Shown here: positions 1 to 5,605 of the stretch, piece after piece
Numbering within the stretch: the stretch's first letter is position 1
How the letters are laid out: each line of letters opens with the position of its first letter
Source: Caldifarciminota bacterium
GTDB lineage: Bacteria; Hydrothermota; Tepidihabitantia; Tepidihabitantales; Tepidihabitantaceae
Length of the DNA stretch: 14,638 nt
Assembly (NCBI GenBank): GCA_016935295.1
Contig: JAFGRF010000294.1
Span: 1 to 14,638 of the forward strand
Direction: 5' to 3'
Position numbers and translations under genes: made by a program
The notes under the pieces: generated by a model
The model's database searches: none
What the model was told of the DNA's origin: nothing
What the model saw: the letters and a program-made list of their open reading frames with translations, nothing else

Positions 1-362
1 GGCGCGGGGATGTCGAAAACGTCGGTACGGATCTTGGCCAGGACGTCAGGGTCGCAGCCACGGGCCGCCCACTTGTCCAAGAGCACCTGGGCCGCCATCG
101 CAAAGCTCTCGCCCGAGATACCGCGCTGCTTGCTGAGTTTGTAGAGCTGCCTGCCGAAATTGAGGTAGGGAACGTATTGCGACGTGGACACGCCGTAGGC
201 GTTGATAACCTGTTTGACGTCGGTCTCCATCGCGCAGAGTCCGACCATCGCGGCCGTGTAGTGCTCGGCCATCTTCCCCTGCAGGTCGGAAAGCGTCTTG
301 CTCACGCGCTCGAGGTTGTACTTCACCATCCAGCGTTCGGTCCGTTTCACCGGGTCACTCAT
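1..362 (-). CDS. Hypothetical protein, 5' part only (runs off the left edge)
   Basis: An open frame of 120 codons starts at the ATG at 362-360 and continues past the window edge without a stop. A strong ribosome binding site, GGGAGG, lies about six bases upstream (363-374 region), and a promoter lies further upstream at 520-548. The protein starts MSDPVKRTERWMVKYNLERV and looks soluble and helical, with no signal peptide or membrane segment. It has two short heptad-like helical stretches, followed by a Cys-containing segment (AARGCDPDVLAKI) near residue 105. I do not recognise the family. The start, ribosome binding site and promoter agree, so it is very likely a real gene. Its function is unknown. 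Confidence 0.75.
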   Translation of the reverse strand, partial: MSDPVKRTERWMVKYNLERVSKTLSDLQGKMAEHYTAAMVGLCAMETDVKQVINAYGVSTSQYVPYLNFGRQLYKLSKQRGISGESFAMAAQVLLDKWAARGCDPDVLAKIRTDVFDIPA

Positions 363-519
363 CTTGTTCCTCCCTTCGTACGATTCACCTGATTCTCTCA
401 GTATCCCGAGCCCGAGGCTTGCACCAATGCTCGTCCCGAGGCTGGGCACCGGCCGTCTCTTGAAGAAGGCGACTTCTGCCGCCCTCAAGCAGCACTGGGG
501 CCGGTTCGCGCTGCCGTCC

Positions 520-548
520 AGTCTAGGTTACCGGCATCGTCCTGTCAA
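520..548 (-). promoter_or_regulatory. Promoter of the minus-strand gene starting at 362
   Basis: On the minus strand TTGACA (548-543) is followed after exactly 17 bases by TAGACT (525-520). An AT-rich block (about 566-597), rare in this GC-rich DNA, lies just upstream and could act as an UP element. The predicted transcript would have a leader of about 150 nt. This leader holds a bulged stem-loop (459-489) with arms CTTGA+AGAAG and CTTCT+TCAAG. I could not match it to a known riboswitch. Confidence 0.55.
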
Positions 549-640
549 GAAGGTGGTCTGGACTGGATAAATATATGATAATAAGCATTTTAGCGAGTTC
601 CAAGCAGGCCGCAGCCCGGCTATCGGATCAGCGCCCCCCG

Positions 641-964
641 GGTCACTCCCCCATTGACCCCCCTATTGACCCCAGGGACATATTCCTGGTTGACCCGTAC
701 GGTGAATCTCCGTTCGAGCCGGCCGGTGAACCGATGGCTGATTCTGAGATTCAGCCGGGAGTTGAACTTGAGGATGAAGGCAGGATTAACCACCTAAATG
801 ACACGTAGGGTCAACCACAGGATGAATCTTCAGATGAACCGATAGGTGATCAGGGAGTTGATTCGACAGATGACCCGTTGGCTGAGCCGGCGGCTCAGCT
901 CAGAAGTGAACCGGCGGATGAACTGGCGGTTGTACCGGCAGTTGAGCCCTGGGATGCTTTGTTC
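641..964. repeat. Degenerate 12-bp tandem repeat, 27 units
   Basis: The block divides without any slippage into 27 consecutive 12-bp units with consensus GNTGANCCGNNN, for example GATGAACCGATA (833-844), GCTGAGCCGGCG (881-892) and AGTGAACCGGCG (905-916). By hand count TGA sits at unit positions 3-5 in 18 of the 27 units. The plus strand in the frame of 641 would encode a tetrapeptide repeat of the form [G/V/D]-[D/E]-P-x. That frame opens at an ATG at 575 but is stopped by TAG at 806-808, resumes the same pattern, and ends at a TGA near 971. The ATG has no ribosome binding site. I therefore treat the block as a minisatellite or a decayed repeat-protein gene, not as a live gene. Confidence 0.8.
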
Positions 965-1378
965 TGGGCCTGATTGGGGGCCGAGGCGAGACGCGAACAC
1001 GCCAAGAGGAGGTGGGCTCTGCGTGACGCAGTGGGAATGGCAATGGGACGGAACGGCTACGACCAGAGTCGGTAGACGAGGGACAGACGTAGGTCTAGGT
1101 CAAGGCCGAGGCTCAGTCGGCCATGCAGTTTGAGGTCCGGTTGGCTATGCCCCTGTGGGAAAAGTGCAGAATCCGGTGAAGGAAGCAGTGAGTAGCACGG
1201 TGGCGGCCACGATGCGCGGAACGGCGAGAGAAACGGTGTTCAGATCGCCGAGGGACCGAGACTCAGGAAGCGAAGAGGGCAGACGAAGAGGCAGGGAGCC
1301 AGACGTGAGATGAGAGATGTCAGAACAGGGACATCTGATAGCATCGGCGTGAATCTGCGCTTGTCCGCGCAGGCCGCG
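965..1378. other. Gene-free, purine-rich intergenic stretch
   Basis: I see no supportable gene in about 410 bases. The plus strand is rich in purines, especially at 1180-1330. A small hairpin has 7-bp arms AGATGTC (1315-1321) and GACATCT (1330-1336) around an 8-base loop, with no T-run after it. A loosely 6-bp periodic run with AGG-like cores occurs around 1089-1130. The open frames here have no ribosome binding site and biased, low-complexity translations. Confidence 0.6.
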
Positions 1379-1690
1379 GCTAGCGGCAGAAGCGGGCGAC
1401 GGCTACGACGGCGGCTACGGTGCGAGATACGAGAAGGGGGCAGTCCGCGGCGCGTCGCGAGGTTGTCTTGCGGAGCCCGACGAACGCCAAATGGGGACAG
1501 TCCCACAGAGCGCTTGCGTCCGACTCAGCGCGGTACAGTCCCCATTTGGCACGGCCCGCGAAGGGACAGTCCCCGTTACGGCTCGACGCGTCGCGGATGT
1601 GCCCCGGTCGGCGCTAACAAGGGCGGAGGCCTGGACCACGAGCGCGCAGTTGATGAACTTGACCCTGCCCTGCCGGCCTGAACCGGGCAG
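1379..1690 (-). pseudogene. Decayed partial copy of the PIN-toxin gene
   Basis: Two segments match the intact PIN gene at 2517-2945 in the same orientation. Bases 1379-1403 match 2516-2540 with two mismatches and encode the C-terminal end (VARFCR-stop against VVRFCR-stop). Bases 1602-1660 match 2596-2654 with three mismatches in 59 and encode KFINCALVVQASALVSADRG. Between them the relic holds 198 bases where the intact gene has 55. The acidic residue just before KFIN (Asp97 of the intact protein) is replaced, in a GRVKF context. The N-terminal half, with the first two catalytic acids, is missing. This is a non-functional remnant of a duplication, interrupted by a repeat-bearing insert. Confidence 0.8.
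1436..1575. repeat. Insert with inverted GGGACAGTCCC-type motifs
   Basis: About 140 extra bases lie inside the PIN relic. They carry GGGGACAGTCCC at 1494-1505, an inverted copy ACAGTCCCC at 1535-1543, GGGACAGTCCCC at 1563-1574, and a degenerate copy near 1436-1445. The first two sit in a perfect 13-bp inverted repeat: GCCAAATGGGGAC (1486-1498) and GTCCCCATTTGGC (1538-1550). No transposase is encoded here. The form resembles a small non-autonomous, REP/REPIN-like or MITE-like element. That identity is inferred from structure only, and the exact ends are uncertain by some tens of bases. Confidence 0.55.
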
Positions 1691-1713
1691 CCCCAATTCG
1701 GGTCTATCTATGT

Positions 1714-2475
1714 ATGGGATCCCAACACAATCTGCGACTTACAGCTTTCGCGCTGGCGATGGCGCTAACTGCGGCCGTCATCACCGGGTGCGGGCAGAAG
1801 AACGTCCTCCCGGGAATGGTGAAGTTCGACCGTGCCTACATCCCGGCGCTATCGCTGACATACGACGCCGACACCGTGCGGTCCAAAGCCGCGCTGGCAG
1901 ACCTCACCAAGGAGTCTCAGGTATTCCTCCAGAAGTACCGTAGCTGGGTTCGCGCCAGTCCGCAGCGGCAGGCGGACATGAACCGTGTCACGGAACAGGT
2001 CAAACGTGCCTCGCTGCTGGTCGAATCCGGCGCCCTGGCGGGTGCGCACGACGCGCTGGAGCAGGTGCGCAACGTCATGCTCGACATGCGGCGGCGAGAA
2101 GGCATCGAGTATCTGCCGGACTATCTCACCGAGTTCCATCACATCATGGAAAGGTTGGTGTCGGCCACGGACGGTCGGAGCGCACTCACGCTGAGTCCGG
2201 CCGCGCTCGATAGCATCACCGCGGACTATGCCGAGGTCCGGCAGGCATGGACGAGCGTCATGTCGGCCGGGATCGACGCGAAGGTGCACGGCTTCGACAG
2301 CGAGAAGCTGGCCGCGGTCAAGGCGCACATTCAGGCCGTGTCCGATGCCCTTGACCGGCTGGGAGCAGCTCTCGATGCCCACGACCGGACGGCGGTTGTG
2401 AAGGCCGTGGCCGAGGTCAAGTCGGAGTTCGCGGCGCTGTACAAGCAGTTCGGCGACTACGGGCAGACGCCCTAG
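1714..2475 (+). CDS. Predicted lipoprotein of unknown function
   Basis: The 253-residue protein starts with an N-terminal hydrophobic segment (about residues 9-24) ending in a lipobox-like I-T-G-C, with Cys26 as the likely lipidated residue. It should be exported and anchored in a membrane. The mature part is mostly helical and rich in Ala, Arg, Asp and Glu, with long amphipathic stretches (about 90-150 and 180-245) that suggest a helical bundle. A His-His pair lies near residue 140 (TEFHHIMERL), but no haem or metal motif is clear. I do not recognise the family. The start at 1714 is the first in-frame ATG; no ribosome binding site or promoter is visible, so the start is uncertain. The gene lies between the PIN relic and the tail of the intact, convergent PIN gene. 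Confidence 0.8.
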   Translation: MGSQHNLRLTAFALAMALTAAVITGCGQKNVLPGMVKFDRAYIPALSLTYDADTVRSKAALADLTKESQVFLQKYRSWVRASPQRQADMNRVTEQVKRASLLVESGALAGAHDALEQVRNVMLDMRRREGIEYLPDYLTEFHHIMERLVSATDGRSALTLSPAALDSITADYAEVRQAWTSVMSAGIDAKVHGFDSEKLAAVKAHIQAVSDALDRLGAALDAHDRTAVVKAVAEVKSEFAALYKQFGDYGQTP

Positions 2476-2516
2476 GCGCAGCGGCACTGCGGCCGCAACG
2501 CCGTCCGGCGCTAACG

Positions 2517-2945
2517 CTAGCGGCAGAAGCGAACGACGGCGTCGGCGACCGGGATGATGGGCACGCGTGCAACACTGGACGCAAGCGTGAGCAGTCCCCG
2601 GTCGGCGCTGACAAGCGCGGAGGCCTGGGCCACGAGCGCGCAGTTGATGAACTTGTCGCCGTCCGGGTTCGGGCAGTAGCGCGGGCCGACAACCGTATCG
2701 AACCGCTGGCAAAAGGGCAGGACGAGTTGTTCCATGATCCCGACCGCCTCTTCTTCGGTCAGGCGGAAGCGAGAGTAGCGGAGCGCCCGCGTGTATTCTT
2801 CGAGAATCGGCTCGGTCGCTGCGAGCAGGAATCGTCCGTCCCGCCAGGCCTTGAACAGGGCCGAGGCCTCGGAGCGGAACAGCAGCGCCGACACGAGGAC
2901 GCCGGTGTCGAGCGCGATCCGCCTTACTTGTTCTCTCTCGCCCAA
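2517..2945 (-). CDS. PIN-domain toxin, likely ribonuclease of a toxin-antitoxin pair
   Basis: The 142-residue protein has the layout of the PIN family often annotated as putative toxin component (COG1569/TIGR00305 type). The metal-binding acids are visible: Asp13 in IALDTGVLVSAL, Glu50 in ILEEYTRAL, Asp97 in PDGDKFINCA, and Asp115 in VSADRGLL. Family members are Mg-dependent RNases held inactive by a partner antitoxin. The start is a TTG at 2945-2943 with a purine-rich AAGGCGG just upstream, inside the antitoxin reading frame; the two genes overlap by 22 bases, as is usual in such pairs. All catalytic acids are present, so it is probably active. A broken copy of the same gene lies at 1379-1690. 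The RNA target cannot be read from sequence. Confidence 0.88.
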   Translation of the reverse strand: MGEREQVRRIALDTGVLVSALLFRSEASALFKAWRDGRFLLAATEPILEEYTRALRYSRFRLTEEEAVGIMEQLVLPFCQRFDTVVGPRYCPNPDGDKFINCALVAQASALVSADRGLLTLASSVARVPIIPVADAVVRFCR

Positions 2946-3157
2946 CTGACCGCCTTCTCGACTTCTGCCGCCTTGACCCGGCGCCGCCTGAGTCGGTCCC
3001 GGACCTTGTCAATGTCGACCATCTCCACGACCTTCACCGGCCGCAGTACCAGCACGTCGCCGGCCACTTCGGCCTCGAAGTAGTCGGTCGGAGCCAGCTT
3101 CCCAAGCAGTGACTTGGGCAGCGTGACCTGGTTCCGGGCAGTCTTCTTGATCAGCAA
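2924..3157 (-). CDS. AbrB/SpoVT-type antitoxin
   Basis: The 77-residue protein has a swapped-hairpin AbrB DNA-binding pattern at residues 1-45 (KKTARNQVTLPKSLL, then AEVAGDVLVLRP). A basic and acidic helical tail (50-77) would bind and neutralise the PIN toxin. The frame is open further upstream, but I chose the TTG at 3157-3155. It has AAGGA (3168-3164) at normal spacing, lies about 20 bases from the predicted transcription start, and gives the usual family length. It is the first gene of the pair and overlaps the toxin start by 22 bases. Antitoxins of this type normally repress their own promoter, here the element at 3183-3211. Both genes of the pair appear to use TTG starts. Confidence 0.82.
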   Translation of the reverse strand: MLIKKTARNQVTLPKSLLGKLAPTDYFEAEVAGDVLVLRPVKVVEMVDIDKVRDRLRRRRVKAAEVEKAVSWARENK

Positions 3158-3182
3158 CGGTGTTCCTTGGTGTGGCCGGGTG

Positions 3183-3211
3183 AGGATAGAACGGCGTGCG
3201 CGTCGGGTCAA
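3183..3211 (-). promoter_or_regulatory. Promoter of the toxin-antitoxin pair
   Basis: On the minus strand TTGACC (3211-3206) is followed after 17 bases by TATCCT (3188-3183). This places transcription start near 3176, about 20 bases before the TTG start of the antitoxin. It faces away from the promoter at 3240-3267; the two -35 boxes are 28 bases apart. Confidence 0.55.
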
Positions 3212-3239
3212 GAAAGAAGGATGGAGAGGAAGTGAGCGA

Positions 3240-3267
3240 TTGACTCGGAGAGGGCGCGAACTATGAT
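3240..3267 (+). promoter_or_regulatory. Promoter of the secreted-protein gene
   Basis: TTGACT (3240-3245) and TATGAT (3262-3267) are separated by 16 bases. The ATG at 3263 lies inside this -10 box, which argues against its use as a start codon and supports the TTG at 3299. Confidence 0.6.
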
Positions 3268-3298
3268 GGGTAGCGCCAACAGCGCGCAGGAGGTAGTC

Positions 3299-4402
3299 TT
3301 GCTGAAGAACGTTCTCGCTCTGCTCGTTCCCGTTCTGGTGTTCGCGATCGTCGCGGATGCGACTCGGAGTGGCCCGGACCGCGCACCGGCACGGTTTTGT
3401 CTCCGCCCGGATGATTCGATGCTCGTCAAGCTCGATTCGATACCCTCGCGCACGCAATACCAGTGCATCTACGTCCGGAACGACACGGTGTTCTGCGCGC
3501 TGCAGGACCAGGCGGTGCACTTGCGTGACCGGCTGACCGGCGCGATGCTCGACTCGTTCACGACCCAGTCAGCCACCTCGGCCTGCGCGGTCTGCGCGTT
3601 CGGCGATTCGATCTGCGTATCACACCTCACCAGCCCCGAGTTCTGCGAGGTGTACACGCTGGCCGGGACCTACGTCCGCAGTTTCACGCCGACCGGTGGG
3701 GTGCAGGTACGCGGCCTGCATTGGGACGGGACGCAATTCTGGGCCACATCGTACGCAAGCGACCTCGTCATCTACCTGATGACGCCGGACGGCACGGTGA
3801 CAAAGACCTTGACGCGCTCGGGTGGAGTCCAGTCAACCATCGCCCGGGACCTTGTGCTCGACCCGATGTACCCGAACCGGCTCTGGTCCTCGCCGAGCAA
3901 CGGCGTACCCAACTACCTGATGTACGTCGCGTTCGATACCGCTGCCGGCACGTTCACACCGCTGGACACTTTTAACACCGGGCTGGGGAACTACATGGCC
4001 GGCATCGGGTTCCGAAACGACCCGGCCGACGGCGGCTGTGTCTACGTCAGCACGTTCCACGATTCGTGCATCTGGCGCTACCGGGTGCACGAACCGAATG
4101 TGGGTGTCGAAGAGGAACCGCGTCTTCCTGCATCGGGTTTCGCCCTCGCGGTTGGGCCGAACCCGGCCAGCGCGCCTGCCGTTGTCAGCTTCACGTCCTC
4201 CGGCCCGGCCGACATCAGCATCTACGAAGCCGACGGCCGGCCGGTCCGCTCGCTTGTCTCGGGGGCAATGGAACCTGGTGTGCGTCACGCAACATGGGAC
4301 CTCGCCGACGACCGGGGCAGACCGGTGGCAAGCGGTGTCTACTTCTGCAGACTGACCGCGGCGGGCACGACCCTGAGCCGCAAGCTCGTCGTCCAGCGCT
4401 AG
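3299..4402 (+). CDS. Secreted beta-rich protein with FlgD/Por-secretion-like C-terminal domain
   Basis: The 367-residue protein begins with a signal peptide (MLKNVLALLVPVLVFAIVADA), cleaved probably near residue 21. Residues about 35-265 alternate short beta strands and WDGTQFWATSY-like turns, suggesting a beta-propeller of the kind seen in surface proteins. After a GVEEEP linker, residues about 281-367 form a typical terminal domain. It has VGPNPAS, ISIYEADGRPVRSL, TWDLADDRGRPVASGVYF and a basic final strand, as in FlgD-like and type IX secretion signal domains. It is probably exported and surface-attached or released. I chose the TTG at 3299-3301 because AGGAGG lies five bases upstream and the earlier ATG at 3263 sits in the promoter. 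No enzymatic motif is visible. Cysteines are unusually common in the first half. Confidence 0.82.
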   Translation: MLKNVLALLVPVLVFAIVADATRSGPDRAPARFCLRPDDSMLVKLDSIPSRTQYQCIYVRNDTVFCALQDQAVHLRDRLTGAMLDSFTTQSATSACAVCAFGDSICVSHLTSPEFCEVYTLAGTYVRSFTPTGGVQVRGLHWDGTQFWATSYASDLVIYLMTPDGTVTKTLTRSGGVQSTIARDLVLDPMYPNRLWSSPSNGVPNYLMYVAFDTAAGTFTPLDTFNTGLGNYMAGIGFRNDPADGGCVYVSTFHDSCIWRYRVHEPNVGVEEEPRLPASGFALAVGPNPASAPAVVSFTSSGPADISIYEADGRPVRSLVSGAMEPGVRHATWDLADDRGRPVASGVYFCRLTAAGTTLSRKLVVQR

Positions 4403-4426
4403 GGACGCGGCCGCGCTCCCGGTTTT
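4402..4426 (+). terminator. Likely intrinsic terminator of the secreted-protein gene
   Basis: GGGA-CGC (4402-4408) and GCG-c-TCCC (4413-4420) can pair around a GGCC loop with one bulged base. GGTTTT (4421-4426) follows. The stem begins on the last base of the stop codon. Confidence 0.5.
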
Positions 4427-4514
4427 CGCCCGTCGTTCGCTGGTCCAGCTTCCAGCAGTGGTTACGAGAGGGGAGCACCCTCCCTGTCCATCCGCGCCCG
4501 TCTATTGCCCTCAT

Positions 4515-4565
4515 CCGCGCTTCTGACTTCTGGTATCTGCATTCTGGCTTCTGACTTCGCCCTCC
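4515..4565. repeat. Short degenerate TTCTGACTTCTG-type repeat
   Basis: The intergenic DNA before the ATPase gene repeats TTCTGACTTC at 4521-4530 and 4549-4558, with ATTCTGGCTTC between them. The rest of the gap 4427-4582 holds no supportable gene. Confidence 0.5.
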
Positions 4566-4582
4566 TGGTGAACCGCCCTTCC

Positions 4583-4611
4583 TTGACTTCCCCAAGCAGC
4601 GGGAATACAAT
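4583..4611 (+). promoter_or_regulatory. Strong promoter of the ATPase-D / VanZ / hisS cluster
   Basis: TTGACT (4583-4588) and TACAAT (4606-4611) are separated by exactly 17 bases, the best sigma-70-type match in the window together with the one at 7885-7913. The predicted start point is about 4618, only a few bases before the ATG at 4621. Confidence 0.65.
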
Positions 4612-4620
4612 CACGCCTCC

Positions 4621-5247
4621 ATGAGACTTGCTGTAAGCGCCACCCGGATGCAGCTCCTCCGGCTGAAGAAGCGGCTGGCCATGGCCCGGCGCGGGCACAA
4701 GCTGCTGAAGGACAAGCAGGAAGAGATGATGCGCGTCATCCTCGCCCTGGTCGCCGAAATCCGCGAGCAGCGGCAGAAGGTGGAAGGCCGGATGGCAGGA
4801 ATCCTCGGCCGCTTCGCCGTTGCCCGCGCCTCCTACGGCAGCGAGGCGCTGGATGAAGCCGTGATGCTGCCGTCGAAGCGGGTTTCGGTGAACGTGAAGC
4901 CCCGGAACATCATGAACGTGAAGGTACCGGTATTCCACAAGGAAATCTCCGGCCGGTCGCGCTGCTACGGGTTCGCCACCACTTCAGGTGAGCTCGACCT
5001 GGCCCTTGAAGACCTTGACCAGTTGCTCGACCCGCTGCTCGTCCTGGCCGAGAAGGAAAAGAGCCTGGAGCTGCTGGCCGCGGAGATGGAGAGAACCCGC
5101 CGCCGCGTGAACGCGCTCGAGTTCGTCCTGATCCCCAACCTCGAGGAGACGGTGAAGTTCATCAATCTGAAGCTGGCCGAGGCCGAGCGCAGCGACCAGA
5201 CGAGGCTGATGCGGGTGAAGGAGATTATCCGGGGCGAGGCCCGGTAG
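4621..5247 (+). CDS. atpD: V/A-type ATP synthase subunit D
   Basis: The 208-residue protein is a clear member of the V/A-ATPase subunit D family, the central-stalk rotor shaft that couples the ATP-hydrolysing head to the membrane ring. Conserved family landmarks are TRMQLLRLKKRLAMARRGHK near residues 8-27, LLKDKQEEMM after it, and RRVNALEFVLIPNLEETVKF near residues 160-180. The N- and C-terminal stretches form the expected long coiled coil, with a short non-helical middle. Length is normal. No ribosome binding site precedes the ATG, and the promoter places transcription start nearly on it, suggesting a leaderless mRNA. No other ATPase subunit is in the window: the gene stands apart from its usual operon and is followed six bases later by a VanZ-like gene. 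The symbol follows V/A-type naming and does not mean F-type beta. Confidence 0.93.
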   Translation: MRLAVSATRMQLLRLKKRLAMARRGHKLLKDKQEEMMRVILALVAEIREQRQKVEGRMAGILGRFAVARASYGSEALDEAVMLPSKRVSVNVKPRNIMNVKVPVFHKEISGRSRCYGFATTSGELDLALEDLDQLLDPLLVLAEKEKSLELLAAEMERTRRRVNALEFVLIPNLEETVKFINLKLAEAERSDQTRLMRVKEIIRGEAR

Positions 5248-5253
5248 CGGCTC

Positions 5254-5601
5254 GTGGCAAGGGGGCGGAGGTGGCGGGCGTGGGTCTTCCTGGCATGCTG
5301 GATTGCGCTGACCTGCTTTACCATGACGTATGATTTTCCCTCGGGCCGGATGGAGCGAATGCTGGAGCGCGGCGGCGACAAGGTAATCCACACCACCCTG
5401 TTCACGGTGATGGGCATCTCTGCCCAGGCAGCCGCGCCGTGGATATCTCTCCTCGTTACCGGGCCGTTCGCAGTCGGCCTCGAACTCGTCCAGAAGCGAC
5501 TTCCCGGGCGTGACTTCGACATGGTTGATATGCTGGCCAACATCACGGGCATATTCCTCGGGCTGGCGGCCTTTGAGCTGTCAACGCGACTGGCGAAGTG
5601 A
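5254..5601 (+). CDS. VanZ-like small membrane protein
   Basis: The 115-residue protein has a hydrophobic N-terminal segment (about 9-24) and further membrane segments around 48-62, 64-78 and 92-110. The VanZ family motifs are visible: GGDKVIHTTLF (40-50) and ELVQKRLPGRDFDMVDMLAN (77-96) followed by GIFLG. VanZ-like proteins are named after the teicoplanin-resistance accessory protein, but most members, like this one, have no established function. The start is a GTG six bases after the ATPase-D stop, so translation is probably coupled to it. hisS begins four bases after its stop. Resistance should not be inferred from this hit. Confidence 0.82.
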   Translation: MARGRRWRAWVFLACWIALTCFTMTYDFPSGRMERMLERGGDKVIHTTLFTVMGISAQAAAPWISLLVTGPFAVGLELVQKRLPGRDFDMVDMLANITGIFLGLAAFELSTRLAK

Positions 5602-5605
5602 CGAC

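Noticed and set aside
363..512. Known riboswitch in the leader of the first gene
   Set aside because: I compared the leader by eye with several common classes and found no matching conserved core.
575..808. Open frame with acidic Pro-rich repeats
   Set aside because: It is the 12-bp array read in one frame. It has no ribosome binding site and is cut by a TAG while the repeat continues beyond it.
641..964. CRISPR array
   Set aside because: The units are 12 bp, contiguous and degenerate, with no spacers, and no cas genes are near.
846..1133. Open frame of about 95 codons over the end of the array
   Set aside because: Its first part is the array in a different frame, and the rest is low-complexity. 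No ribosome binding site.
1849..3012. Long minus-strand open frame of 387 codons
   Set aside because: It covers the lipoprotein gene on the opposite strand and the PIN gene in another frame. Its translation is Arg/Pro-biased, typical of shadow frames in GC-rich DNA.
3263..3298. ATG start for the secreted protein
   Set aside because: The ATG lies in the -10 box of the gene's promoter and has no ribosome binding site; the TTG at 3299 has AGGAGG and begins the signal peptide.
2924..3520. 198-residue version of the antitoxin
   Set aside because: The upstream part overlaps the divergent secreted-protein gene and both promoters. The TTG at 3157 has the ribosome binding site and gives the usual length.
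5254..5601. Glycopeptide-resistance gene
   Set aside because: The VanZ-like fold alone does not show resistance; no other van gene is present and the neighbours are housekeeping.
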